Below the pieces are notes generated by a model. The model saw only the letters and a list, made by a program, of their open reading frames with translations. It did not search any database and was not told the DNA's origin. A stretch of 64,000 bases of DNA from Pseudomonas corrugata (GTDB lineage: Bacteria; Pseudomonadota; Gammaproteobacteria; Pseudomonadales; Pseudomonadaceae), in contig NZ_LHVK01000022.1 of NCBI RefSeq assembly GCF_001269905.1, positions 124,001-188,000 of the forward strand. The letters run 5' to 3'. Both the position numbers and the translations under genes were made by a program. This document shows positions 17,072-26,141 of the stretch, in pieces (position 1 is the stretch's first letter; every line of letters begins with the position of its first letter).

Positions 17072-17350
17072 TCAGTTGAATACGTCGATGGTTCCAATTG
17101 CGATAGCCGCCACGAACATGACCAGGCACGTACCGATGCTCCAGCAGATGGACGCTCGCTGGTTGTCGCCGTAGTCGATATACAACAACCCGCACAGCAG
17201 GTAGGTGGAGGCTATAAGTGGGCTTAGGAGATGAACGGGCTGGCCGATGAGACCAGCAATGGCCATCTCTTTTGCGCCAATGCCATAGTGGCTAGCGGTC
17301 TCGGCCAGGATCGTCATAATCCCGAAGTAGAAAGCGTCATTCGTCGACAC
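17072..17350 (-). pseudogene. C-terminal remnant of a CitMHS-family citrate transporter
   Basis: The frame encodes about 92 residues matching only the end of CitMHS transporters: STNDAFYFGIMTILAETAS, GQPVHLLSPLIASTYLL and a final hydrophobic segment. Family members have about 430 residues, so three quarters is missing. Upstream in frame the similarity stops at VQQRI and a TGA follows shortly. The intact CitMHS gene at 27503 has different residues here, so this is not a recent copy of it. It marks a deletion scar next to the helicase/peptidase pair. Confidence 0.75.
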
Positions 17351-17718
17351 GATCCTTTGTTGAACAAGTGGGCGATGTCAGATGTTCATGTGTCGGTCAA
17401 GGCGCCGTAATAGCTGGATAGCATTCTATGAATGGGAATGGTTGTTCATCTATACGTGTTCATGAACCTTGTTCGTCCAGTACAACGGCAGCAGCGTCTG
17501 CTTGGAGATGGGCAACCTCGAATAGGAAGGAAAGACATCGCCGTGGTTCACGAAGAGTCCTGAAATCGCTATGTCCGGCGCCTTGCTCTAATTGTGGAGC
17601 CGAATGTTCATAAATTGATGCTCATGAGAGACAGCTCTCTAGGCCCCCCCCTTTTTCGGACCGCTGCAGCGCGTTCAGATTGAACGCGCTTGTCTGATTC
17701 ATGCTGGACCGACTCAGC
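17351..17718. other. Gene-poor scar region between the CitMHS remnant and the helicase gene
   Basis: No intact gene is seen in these 368 bp. On the reverse strand a short frame around 17455-17570 reads like a protein C-terminus (LFVNHGDVFPSYSRLPIS and so on) but lacks a start and a recognisable family. A run of nine C bases before TTTTT lies near 17644. The stretch is best read as decayed DNA at the border of the helicase/peptidase module. Confidence 0.4.
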
Positions 17719-20700
17719 TCACCTCGGGGTGAATGAACCCGCCTGCTCTTGATACCCTTTGCGTAGTTTCTCCCCGATCAGCTTTTCCGCTTCACGCAAA
17801 GCACGTTCGGGACTGTCGAGGGACTTGATCAGGGTCTGACCCTCGGTGCCGATACGGCCAAAATTCACCGTCACCTCGGCCTCTGCGACACCAATACGCC
17901 AGAACTTGTTGGAGTTGCCTTCACCGAAGGTGAACTCGCGCATCAAGGGTGTCGCTTCAGCGGTGACAGGCGGCTCAGCCTCGATCTCGACGCTTTCCTC
18001 TACCGACTCCGGTTCCGGCAACGCAGGGGCTTCCTCACCCCGCAGGAGCGTTTCGATGCGATTGAGCACGTCTTCCGGATCGCGCAGCCAGTCATGGCTA
18101 AGCACGTCGATGATCTTCCAGCCAAAACTGCGCAGTACCGTCGGGCGGAAGATGTAGCGCTCACGCACGTCAGTGGCCGATGCGGTGTCGCCGTCCAGCA
18201 GCACGCCGAGGCTGAAGTGTTCGCCACTGGCGTCACTGATCGCCAGGTCACAACGGAACTGAGAACGCCCGACATATTCCTGGACCGAATGCCCGCGTTT
18301 GCGCAACGCAGCGGCTAGGGCGCTGCGCAGGTGGTCCTTGGGCAGGCTGACGGCAAAGGATTGCTTGGCGCCTGGATTGAGGTTGGCGAGGATACCCTGG
18401 GAGCGCGGCGCATCCCCAATGGCACTGGCCTGGGCAAACTGCAGGAACGCACGCAATGCAGCGGCACCATCGTTGTGGGTGTTGGTGATGGCCTCGGACT
18501 CAATGCTGGAGACGATCGCCATGCGCTTGCGGGCGCGACTGAAGATCACATTCAGGCGTTTTTCCCCGCCACGCTGGTTGATCGGGCCGAAGTTCATCAG
18601 CATCTTGCCGTTCGGCCCTGGCGCGTAGCAGATGCTCAGGATAATAACATCACGTTCGTCCCCTTGGACGTTTTCCAGGTTCTTGACGAACAGGCCATTG
18701 AATTGCCCGGCATCTTCACGCACATACTCGCGCTCAAGCCGTGTGGCAAAGGCCGAGTCGCTGCTGGCCAAGTCTTCCAAAGCCTGCTCGATAGCGCCTT
18801 GCTGGGCCTCGGAAAACGCCACGATGCCCAGGCTAAGGCCGGTCTCGCGTTGCAGCAATTCACGCACCAGGTTGGCGATATAGCGTGCTTCGGCCAGGTT
18901 GCTGCGGCTGAGATAGACACCGTCGCTCATCTTCAAGAAGCTGATCGGGCTTTCCAACAGCGTATCGGCACCTTGGATCACGGCCTCGGTATCCGTGGAG
19001 TCCAGCGCGGCGTGGGCCGGGGCAGGGCGCTCGATGCGACGGTCGGGAATGGTGATCAACCGCCCTTCATAGAACGCCGCGTTGGAAAAACTGATCAAGG
19101 CTTCGTGGCGGCTGCGGTAGTGCCAGGCCAGCAGGGTCGCCGGCAGGTTACGCGCAGCTTGACTGAGCAGGCTGTCGGCATCAAGGTTGATAGCGATCTG
19201 TTCGCCGTCCTCCATGGCAATCAGTTCGTTATCGTCCTGGTCGCCGGCACTGGAGAAGAAGTTGGTCGGTGGCAACTGCATCTCGTCACCCACCACAATC
19301 ACCTGCTGCGCACGGCTCAAGGCCGGCACGGCTTCTTCGCTGGGGATCTGGCTGGCTTCGTCGAAAATCACCACGTCAAACAGGTCCGGCGTCAATGGCA
19401 GGGTGTCGGACACTGACAGTGGGCTCATCAACCAGATGGGCTTGAGGTCGTTGATCACCCGGCCACTGTCACCACTGGCCATTTCACGAATGGAGCGATA
19501 GCGCATGGTCTTGCCCAGCTCATGCTCCAGTTCACGGCGACCCTTGGCGTAGGCCTTCTTGAACTCGCGCGCCTGGGCGTCCAGTTGCGTCACCGACATC
19601 GCCGATTGCTTCACATGCTCCAGAAAACGCTGGTGCAGCGTGGCGCTGAGTACGTGAGCGTTGCTTTTGAGCAGGTTGCTTTCTGCCTGGCTGACCTGAC
19701 GCGCAGCCAAACTCAAGGCAGGGCCATCGAAGCGGGCCAACTGAGGATTGGCGCGGTACAGGCGGGTCAGGTTTTCCTGGGCAATCAAACCGTCCAGTGC
19801 ACGTTGCGCCAAGGCGTACTGTTGCACGACCGCGAGGCAGACAGGATTGGCCTGGTGCAGCTCATTGAGCAGGGGCAGGGTATCGGGCAGTTCGTCGAGT
19901 TCTTCACGTAGATCGCGCAGGTATTCCGCCAACTCGCCCAGGCTTGGCGCGGGGTCGAACACACAATGTTGCGCGACCACCTCGGCCAGGCGCGCCAACG
20001 GCTGACGCAGGCTGGCTTCCTGGCGCACGCCGGGCAGGGCATCCGGGTTACCCCGCAGGCTTTCGACCCACTGGCGCAACAGCGGTGATGCGCTGAGTTG
20101 CTGGAGCAGGGCTTGCAGGTTGTGCACGAACAGGTCGATGTCCGGGATTCCATAACGGCTTTGCAAGCGTTGCTGCTCGGCGTGCAATTGGGCCGTGGCG
20201 CGGTGCTCGCCCGCCAGGTTGTCGAGCACACTGCGCAAACTCGGGCGAATCGCGTGCTGGCTGAAGTCGTAGCGTCGTTGCAATTCACCGCGCAGCCGCC
20301 ACCAGGCGGGTTGCAGCCAACGCAGCGGCGAGCTTTCCAGCCGCTGTACCAGCTCGAGGGCCGCCTGGGTGTCCTGTGGTGCAAGTTTTTCACGCCAGTA
20401 GTGGGTGGATTCGCGGGCGTTGTGTTGCTGCACAGCCAGTGCCTGCAACGCCGCTTGTTCGGCATGCAGCGCTTGAGAGCCTGATGAGCCTGGCTCCAGC
20501 AGATCGAGGTGCGCGGCCAGGTTGGCGCTGGTCAGTTGTTCGGCGGCCTGGGTCAGTACGCACGCATCTGCCAAGCGAGTATTCCCGGACAGCAGGCTCG
20601 ATGATGACTCCAGAAACAGCTCGACACTGTCCATCAACCCACAGGCTTCATCCAGGAACGCCTTGAGTTGACCGTACGCATGTTCATGGGTAATCAGGCT

Positions 20701-23175
20701 TGAGGCCAAATGGCTGAAAGGATGACGTGCAAAGCTGTCGAGACCGAAACGTTCTTTGATCGCCTGATACACGCGGCCGGTCAGCTCGCTTTGGGCCTGC
20801 CAATGACGCCACTCGGGCAGACGCTCCAAGGCTTCGGGTGGCAGCTTGGCAAGCACGGGCGGCAGCTCGATCAGATGACGCACCAGCTCGCGTCCCGAGC
20901 ATGCCAAAGACTCCGGCACGCCCGTCATGGCCTGTTCAAAACGCTCGATCAAGCCCAGCTGTTGGCTCAGGCCGGCCAGTAAGGTGTCGCGCCGCGCTTG
21001 CAACTGCGGCGACTGGGCATCGCCGGCGATCCAACGCTCATAGCACTCGCGCAGGTTACCCACGAAGGCTTTCTTATCGGTCTGGGAGTCATGGATCAGG
21101 CAGCACAAGTCGCCCAGTTCACTTTGTTGCAGGCGATGGAATACCACGTCCAGCGCCGCACGTTTCTCACAGACAAACAGCACTCGCAGGCCGCGACCGG
21201 CATAGTCCGCGATCAGGTTGGTGATGGTCTGGGATTTGCCCGTGCCCGGCGGCCCCTGAATAATGAAGTTGCGCCCGGTGCGGGCCAGGCTGACGGCAGC
21301 ATTTTGTGTCGCGTCGCCGGCCACCACGTTCCACTGTTCGGGTAGTGGGATAGGGTCGGGGGCCTTGACCTCGACGTCCCGAGGCTCGATGGAGAACATC
21401 CGGTCAAACGCTTCGTTCTGCGCCGGTTCGTCGATCAACTGCGCATAGTCACGCACCAGCGACATCTTGCGATAGTTGAAGTTGGCCAGGGTCACCTGGG
21501 TTAGGTCGATGTCCCAAGCGTAGCGATGGCCCTGGTTCTCGGGCAGGGCGAAGGTGCTGTTTTCGGCGCTGCTCGCAACCATCTGAGGATGTTGATTGCG
21601 CAGCACAGGTTTGGCGCCTACGGCCAGGCGCAGCGGCAACTCACTGGGCAGGACCTTCTGCTGGAACCATTGCAGGCCCAGCGGACGGAAATCTTCGCGG
21701 TCGTAGCTGAAATCCGGTTTCACCAAAGGCGTCGACAGGCGCTGGCGGGCACGATGGCGCTGGAAGTGGTGCAGATGCTGCACGGCCTTCTGGTGGATCA
21801 GCTCGATTTGCGGTTTGCTTTGCAGGCGTAGCTCGACCCCGGGCTCGGTCAGTTTGATCTGGCGCGCAATATCGGCGTGGATGTCTTCCAGCGAAGTCTT
21901 TTGCAGGTCGACGGTTTCCGGCAATCGGATATCGTAGAGCTGACGCAGTTGATGGCGCAGCACCGGGTTGAATTCGGCCTCGGTTTCGTCGCACTGCAAC
22001 ACGAACTGATCACGCACGCCTTTCTTGCGACTCAACTCCACTGGAAGCCACAGCAGCGGGGTGACGATGCGTTCTTCCGGCGTGTCCTTGAGGTTGTGCC
22101 AGCGCATGAAGGCCACCACCAGGCGCAGGTTGCTGAAACCGAACTCGGCGCGGTCGCGGCGGGTTTCCTGGATGATGCGCTCCAGCGACGCCTGCAACCA
22201 AGTCTGGTCTTCAAAGCGCAGCCACTGTTGCAGGCCAACGGGCTTGCCGCTCAGCACTTGCTCGGAGAATCCGCCGAAGGTCGGCTGCCAGGTGCACAGC
22301 GCTTCGGGCCGGATGCTTTCAATGCGCATCACCAACGGCACGCTAGCCACGGTCAAGTTGACGTTGGCCTGGGTCGGCCGGAAATACAGCAGGCGATTGC
22401 GCCGCGAAAGGTCAAACAAGCGGTTGCGCAGATGTTCCAGCACCACCGTACGCCGCGACGCCGGGCCTTCAGCCTGGGCCAACACACGCTCGACATCCAG
22501 GCTGGCCGGCTGTTCGCGCCAGGACTCCAGGCGCCGCGCCAGCGAGCCGACATCCGTGGCACGTTCGTGGCGGTTGAGCTCCGTCATCTCGACGATCAGG
22601 TTGGCCAGCACCGGGTTGAGCCGGCCATTGAGCTGGAACAGGTTACGGCGGTGCCGTGCAAACGTCTTGAGGTCATTGATATCGGCAAAATCCAACCCGC
22701 ACGCCAGACACGCCAGTAACTGACCAAGCTGGAATATGTCGGTGATCTCATCGTGGTGCCCGAGGCGATGCTCCCAACTGTGCAGGTCCGGAAGGAACAC
22801 CGGGTGGTCGATAGCCTGATGCAGATCCTCCTGGACCTGCAGGTCGGTAATGGCCACGCCACTTTCCGAATCCCGGGTCAGGCGGACTTTGCCGACGACG
22901 TTCAGCGCCGATTCCGGATTGGGCTGCACCTGCTTGATCGCTTCCAGCGCCAGCCGCGGCGGCACACCCTCAGGATTACGCAGTTGCAGCGTGCGTTCCG
23001 GTCCCTGCAGCACATCGAGATAACCGAGCTGGGCGACACGTCCCAGTTCGTGAAGTTGTGCCACTTGACGTAGCAATGGCAGCGCCAGGAACAACACATC
23101 GTCGATGGGCACGGCGGCGCCATCGTGGCTCTGCAGTAATTGAGTGAACGTGACGGGTTGGATTACTGGGTCCAT
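17719..23175 (-). CDS. Giant kinase-like/DUF4011/SF1 helicase/Vsr-like nuclease/WGR protein
   Basis: An 1818-residue protein, GGAGG seven bases before its ATG. Residues 1-240 resemble a protein-kinase C-lobe without catalytic motifs: LLRQVAQLHELGRVAQLGYLDVL where HRD is expected, then DEITDIFQLGQLLACL. DUF4011 follows (RLFDLSRRNRLLYFRPT). The SF1 helicase has Walker A GPPGTGKS near 641, motif II FDEASQ near 1270 and motif VI RLNVIFSRARKR near 1545. A Vsr/MTES_1575-type nuclease domain spans about 1600-1700 (YVGRSQFRCDLAI, LRSFGWKIIDVLSHDWL); the usual acidic residue before DG reads LLDGD, so catalysis is uncertain. A WGR domain ends the protein (FWRIGVAEAEVTVNFGRIG). I recall DUF4011-helicase-Vsr proteins being listed among predicted anti-phage genes. 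The start overlaps the metallopeptidase gene by 13 bases. Confidence 0.85.
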   Translation of the reverse strand: MDPVIQPVTFTQLLQSHDGAAVPIDDVLFLALPLLRQVAQLHELGRVAQLGYLDVLQGPERTLQLRNPEGVPPRLALEAIKQVQPNPESALNVVGKVRLTRDSESGVAITDLQVQEDLHQAIDHPVFLPDLHSWEHRLGHHDEITDIFQLGQLLACLACGLDFADINDLKTFARHRRNLFQLNGRLNPVLANLIVEMTELNRHERATDVGSLARRLESWREQPASLDVERVLAQAEGPASRRTVVLEHLRNRLFDLSRRNRLLYFRPTQANVNLTVASVPLVMRIESIRPEALCTWQPTFGGFSEQVLSGKPVGLQQWLRFEDQTWLQASLERIIQETRRDRAEFGFSNLRLVVAFMRWHNLKDTPEERIVTPLLWLPVELSRKKGVRDQFVLQCDETEAEFNPVLRHQLRQLYDIRLPETVDLQKTSLEDIHADIARQIKLTEPGVELRLQSKPQIELIHQKAVQHLHHFQRHRARQRLSTPLVKPDFSYDREDFRPLGLQWFQQKVLPSELPLRLAVGAKPVLRNQHPQMVASSAENSTFALPENQGHRYAWDIDLTQVTLANFNYRKMSLVRDYAQLIDEPAQNEAFDRMFSIEPRDVEVKAPDPIPLPEQWNVVAGDATQNAAVSLARTGRNFIIQGPPGTGKSQTITNLIADYAGRGLRVLFVCEKRAALDVVFHRLQQSELGDLCCLIHDSQTDKKAFVGNLRECYERWIAGDAQSPQLQARRDTLLAGLSQQLGLIERFEQAMTGVPESLACSGRELVRHLIELPPVLAKLPPEALERLPEWRHWQAQSELTGRVYQAIKERFGLDSFARHPFSHLASSLITHEHAYGQLKAFLDEACGLMDSVELFLESSSSLLSGNTRLADACVLTQAAEQLTSANLAAHLDLLEPGSSGSQALHAEQAALQALAVQQHNARESTHYWREKLAPQDTQAALELVQRLESSPLRWLQPAWWRLRGELQRRYDFSQHAIRPSLRSVLDNLAGEHRATAQLHAEQQRLQSRYGIPDIDLFVHNLQALLQQLSASPLLRQWVESLRGNPDALPGVRQEASLRQPLARLAEVVAQHCVFDPAPSLGELAEYLRDLREELDELPDTLPLLNELHQANPVCLAVVQQYALAQRALDGLIAQENLTRLYRANPQLARFDGPALSLAARQVSQAESNLLKSNAHVLSATLHQRFLEHVKQSAMSVTQLDAQAREFKKAYAKGRRELEHELGKTMRYRSIREMASGDSGRVINDLKPIWLMSPLSVSDTLPLTPDLFDVVIFDEASQIPSEEAVPALSRAQQVIVVGDEMQLPPTNFFSSAGDQDDNELIAMEDGEQIAINLDADSLLSQAARNLPATLLAWHYRSRHEALISFSNAAFYEGRLITIPDRRIERPAPAHAALDSTDTEAVIQGADTLLESPISFLKMSDGVYLSRSNLAEARYIANLVRELLQRETGLSLGIVAFSEAQQGAIEQALEDLASSDSAFATRLEREYVREDAGQFNGLFVKNLENVQGDERDVIILSICYAPGPNGKMLMNFGPINQRGGEKRLNVIFSRARKRMAIVSSIESEAITNTHNDGAAALRAFLQFAQASAIGDAPRSQGILANLNPGAKQSFAVSLPKDHLRSALAAALRKRGHSVQEYVGRSQFRCDLAISDASGEHFSLGVLLDGDTASATDVRERYIFRPTVLRSFGWKIIDVLSHDWLRDPEDVLNRIETLLRGEEAPALPEPESVEESVEIEAEPPVTAEATPLMREFTFGEGNSNKFWRIGVAEAEVTVNFGRIGTEGQTLIKSLDSPERALREAEKLIGEKLRKGYQEQAGSFTPR

Positions 23176-24365
23176 GTGTCGACCTCCGCTTTGAGCGCGC
23201 GAACGAGCGGGTCGAGCTCACGTTTGGGTAATTTGATATCGCGCTTGAGCACGCTGATAAAGTCATCGGCGCTGCCGAGTTTCTTCGCGGTGCGCGCGGC
23301 ATGCAGCAGAGCCTCATCCCGCAAGTCACGGTCCACGAGGCTCAGGTCGAGCATGATGAAGTGCAAGTATTCATGGATGCTGGTGTCGATGCGCTCGGCA
23401 TTCAACGTCGTCAGGTCGAGTGGCGTTTCGTTGTCTTTCCAGTCCGGGAAAAAACCACGTACCTGATTGAGCACAACCTCGGATTGCAACACCGGGGAGC
23501 CGATGAAATGGGCCATAAAGCCGCGGGTGAGGGCGGTCAACTCGACCTGATCGGTCACATCCAGGCGATTGAGCGACAAGGGCCCGCGCAACCGGCGATC
23601 CAGCCAGTTATCCGTCTGCGGGAGTTGCTGCCACCAGCTGTCCACCGCCTGGGAGCGCAAAAACGTCTCCGGATGGGAAACGCCCTGGGACAGCTGCGCA
23701 TCCTTGCCATCCAGCTCGCGGGCCTGCTTCAAGTAACTGGCCGCATCGACGCTCACAATGCCGGTGTGAATCTTGACCAGCGAGGTAATCGACGCCTCCG
23801 ACCCATTGGCCACCAGTGCCGCGCCGCGGTCGGCATAGATCTCAGTGTGCAGGCTATATAGACGTGCAGTCTGTTCCAGGCTGGGCGGCGTATTCACGTC
23901 GGCCATGGCGTGATTGAGAATCCGCTCGGCGGTGAGAAAGTCGCCACCGTGCTCCGACCACAGTCGGTAATGAGCCAGCTCGTGCCCAAGCAATGCCAGC
24001 AGTTCCTGGGCGTCCAGACGCTCAAGAATCGGCCCATAAAACACCACATGCACCTCATCGGCCAGGTAATACAGGCTCGCGTTCATCGCGCCGTCGCCGG
24101 CCTGGTAAAGGGTGGCGGGTGCCTTGATCTGCAAGCACTGCAACGCCTTTTCACAGGCTTGATAGGCCTGTGGATGGGCCTCGGGGCTCAGGCGATAAGT
24201 ATCTCGCAGTAACTGTGCACGCACATCTTGAGCATGTTCCTGCTGAACACCCAAAGACGATGCCCAGTTCCAAACGACAGGTTCATGGGTCTTCAGGTAA
24301 TCAACCACACGTTGCTGGTAAGGCAGTGGTGTCAGGTTGCTGATATCCAGCGCGGGGGGGCTCAT
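23163..24365 (-). CDS. M48-type zinc metallopeptidase coupled to the helicase-nuclease
   Basis: This 400-residue protein carries the zinc site HELAH at H128-H132 (LLALLGHELAHYRLW) and a downstream ligand in EIYADRGAA (E175, D179), the pattern of M48 (Ste24/HtpX-like) peptidases. No membrane segment or signal peptide is visible, so unlike HtpX it should be soluble and cytosolic. The long C-terminal part (residues 200-400) is helical and not assigned. Its stop lies inside the start of the 1818-residue helicase gene, so both are made from one message. Such strict pairing suggests the peptidase processes or is regulated by the helicase, or cleaves a target on activation. Confidence 0.8.
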   Translation of the reverse strand: MSPPALDISNLTPLPYQQRVVDYLKTHEPVVWNWASSLGVQQEHAQDVRAQLLRDTYRLSPEAHPQAYQACEKALQCLQIKAPATLYQAGDGAMNASLYYLADEVHVVFYGPILERLDAQELLALLGHELAHYRLWSEHGGDFLTAERILNHAMADVNTPPSLEQTARLYSLHTEIYADRGAALVANGSEASITSLVKIHTGIVSVDAASYLKQARELDGKDAQLSQGVSHPETFLRSQAVDSWWQQLPQTDNWLDRRLRGPLSLNRLDVTDQVELTALTRGFMAHFIGSPVLQSEVVLNQVRGFFPDWKDNETPLDLTTLNAERIDTSIHEYLHFIMLDLSLVDRDLRDEALLHAARTAKKLGSADDFISVLKRDIKLPKRELDPLVRALKAEVDTWTQ

Positions 24366-24772
24366 CGTTCAAACATCCTTGAGGATACGGCTCCATAACT
24401 GCGACTGCGCAGCAGAGATATGGGCTGGCATCCCGGTATCAGTGATTGGCAATAAGCGCGGAGCATACCTAGGGGGCAGGGAAATTACTTGTGAAACTGC
24501 ATGTTACCTGGCTCAAGAGCTCAGGCGACAAACCAAATACGCATCGTTTAACATAATATACATTATGCGTAACAAAATATTACCAAGCCTGCCTAGTCAT
24601 GAACGCACATTGCCCCAGCGCTCACCGATTCCGACCAAGACAACTGACGAAGCTATCCAATCCCTTGAGACGCACCTCACACACCACAAGCCCAGCGCTT
24701 GTCCAACGCGAAAGTCCGTGCAAGCCTTGGGCAGCATCTGGAATCGTTTCCCCTTTGTCTGGACCACTCATC
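24366..24772. other. A+T-rich control region upstream of the peptidase-helicase operon
   Basis: This 407-bp stretch separates the operon from a divergent small gene. A markedly A+T-rich island at 24535-24590 contains CATAAT and ATTATG (24552-24567) separated by four bases, a perfect inverted repeat. On the reverse strand the same island offers TATATT-like -10 sequences. It is the likely promoter and operator of the operon. No gene is supported here; the long forward frames across it lack ribosome sites. Confidence 0.45.
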
Positions 24773-25180
24773 ATGCCGCGTCTCTTACCCTTGGCTTTAT
24801 TCCTCCTGGCCAGCCAGGCCATGGCGCACCCAGCCCTGAAGGACACCGAGCTCTACACCGAAAAAGCCAGCGACTGCCAGGATGTCGACCTGGCTACCTG
24901 GCAGCACCCAGCTCGAACCGTACTGGAGAGAAACGGCATCAAGCTGGAACGGGTTCAGCTATGTAATGGTGGGCGTTATCCGATCTTTCTGGGTGACGTC
25001 CCGTACGATCCTCAGGGTCAGACCAAGGATTTCTTTTACCCCTTGTATGAGCAACTGCGAAAGGCAAACGGCAAGTGGCCCTATGTACTGGTTGCCAGCA
25101 ATTACGGCGAGATGGTGTACGTCAGCTATCCGGGGAGCGATTCGATCTCCCTGGCCTACGAAAACTTTGAGGCGCCTTAG
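24773..25180 (+). CDS. Secreted hypothetical protein
   Basis: This 135-residue protein starts at MPRLLPLALFLLASQAMA, a clear signal peptide with a cut after AMA near residue 18. The mature part has two Cys (KASDCQDVD and VQLCNGGRYP) and a C-terminal region ending WPYVLVASNYGEMVYVSYPG. A longer frame begins at 24599 but crosses the intergenic region and hides the signal peptide, so the internal ATG is chosen. The protein is probably periplasmic. No family is recognised. It is divergent from the peptidase operon. Confidence 0.65.
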   Translation: MPRLLPLALFLLASQAMAHPALKDTELYTEKASDCQDVDLATWQHPARTVLERNGIKLERVQLCNGGRYPIFLGDVPYDPQGQTKDFFYPLYEQLRKANGKWPYVLVASNYGEMVYVSYPGSDSISLAYENFEAP

Positions 25181-25553
25181 CGCTGGCTGACTGCTCTTGG
25201 CAACGGTCTTATCCAGTCGCTGCCGTTCTACCCTGCCCCAGCCTATTGAATTCACTGGATTTTTGCTCGGGTGCATGCCGCTATCCAGACGTAAGCTTGC
25301 CAAGCTTGGTCTATAGATTTTCCATAGCCTTTAACCTCCCAGCATCGTAAAAGCGCCAACATAATGGCGTTATTTTTTCCATAATCATCGATATCTGAAA
25401 AAGTGACGTTTTCCCGACGGAAGGCATGGGTGCGCCATTGCTGGAGGTTCGAAGGAAGGATCATCATCCGCTTGTCATTGTTACTCGCTTAAGCCTTCCC
25501 GGGCTTAATGCAAGACACATCAATCGCATTGCTTCTATGGGAGCAACATCAGG
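25181..25553. other. Intergenic region with one weak reverse-strand ORF
   Basis: The stretch between two small forward genes contains only the 71-codon reverse ORF described separately. No tRNA, repeat or strong terminator was seen. Confidence 0.35.
25252..25467 (-). CDS. Doubtful 71-residue ORF
   Basis: The reverse frame begins MMILPSNLQQWRTHAF and ends with a plausible amphipathic stretch, CWEVKGYGKSIDQAWQAYVW. A weak AAGCGG lies before the start. Composition is protein-like, but there is no family match and no operon partner. It may be a gene remnant. Confidence 0.3.
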   Translation of the reverse strand: MMILPSNLQQWRTHAFRRENVTFSDIDDYGKNNAIMLALLRCWEVKGYGKSIDQAWQAYVWIAACTRAKIQ

Positions 25554-25796
25554 ATGATGACCGTTTACTTTATGGTTATGACCCTCTGCAGGGGCGACGA
25601 AGGCTGCGTGGATGTGCGAAAAACTGAGCCGACTTACCTCACTAAAGAGCTGTGCATGGCAAAAGCCAGGGACATAACACCTCGCAAAGGCGTGAAGTAC
25701 AAATGTCGCAGCGAGCGGACGTGGGGGCCGAGCAAGGCACCCAGTGCCAATAGCTTGGACAGCGTTGTCTCGACCGACGTCAAGCAGCAGCCTTGA
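25554..25796 (+). CDS. Small hypothetical protein with four cysteines
   Basis: This 80-residue protein begins MMTVYFMVMTLCRGDEGCVDVRK. Four cysteines (C12, C18, C34, C51 approximately) could form two disulphides, which would suggest export, although the N-terminus is only a short hydrophobic stretch. CAGGATG directly precedes the first ATG, and the second Met may be the real start. It looks like one of the short conserved Pseudomonas proteins of unknown role. It converges on the AtuA module. Confidence 0.5.
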   Translation: MMTVYFMVMTLCRGDEGCVDVRKTEPTYLTKELCMAKARDITPRKGVKYKCRSERTWGPSKAPSANSLDSVVSTDVKQQP

Positions 25797-25814
25797 AGCG
25801 TGCAACAACCCGGC

Positions 25815-26141
25815 TCAACGGCTCGGTATATCCAAGTCCAGCAACGCCGCACCCAATGCCTTTCCATGGGCATCGAGTGCCAGCGAACGGGTAACACCAC
25901 CGCGCAAGACACCGGGCAAGACGAAGTTCAGCGCGTGCACGCTAGGTAGCTCATAGCGTCGCACCGCCGGTCCTTGGATGGGCAGCAATTGAGCAAAATG
26001 TTCGGCCACCCGTTCCACCGTCAGCCATTCGCACAGACGTGGATAGTCTTCGGCATTGAAGGCGATCACGGAGATATTCGACGTATCGCCTTTGTCTCCC
26101 GTACGGGAATGGGCCAGGTCACGCAATTTAAGACGAGTCAC
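25815..26141 (-). CDS. AtuA C-terminal-domain-like protein
   Basis: A 108-residue protein, starting at a GTG that overlaps the stop of the upstream AtuA gene by one base (TAGTG). The opening LRDLAHSRTGDKGDTSNISV is typical of the small partner or C-terminal domain of AtuA proteins, which is fused to the large domain in other members. The two chains probably form one enzyme or complex with the 453-residue protein. The pathway is unproven; AtuA was named from acyclic terpene utilisation in P. aeruginosa. Confidence 0.8.
   Translation of the reverse strand: MTRLKLRDLAHSRTGDKGDTSNISVIAFNAEDYPRLCEWLTVERVAEHFAQLLPIQGPAVRRYELPSVHALNFVLPGVLRGGVTRSLALDAHGKALGAALLDLDIPSR

Noticed and set aside
18331..19416. 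361-codon forward ORF opposite the helicase
   Set aside because: Helicase motifs on the other strand are intact, and the forward frame lacks a ribosome site and a family.
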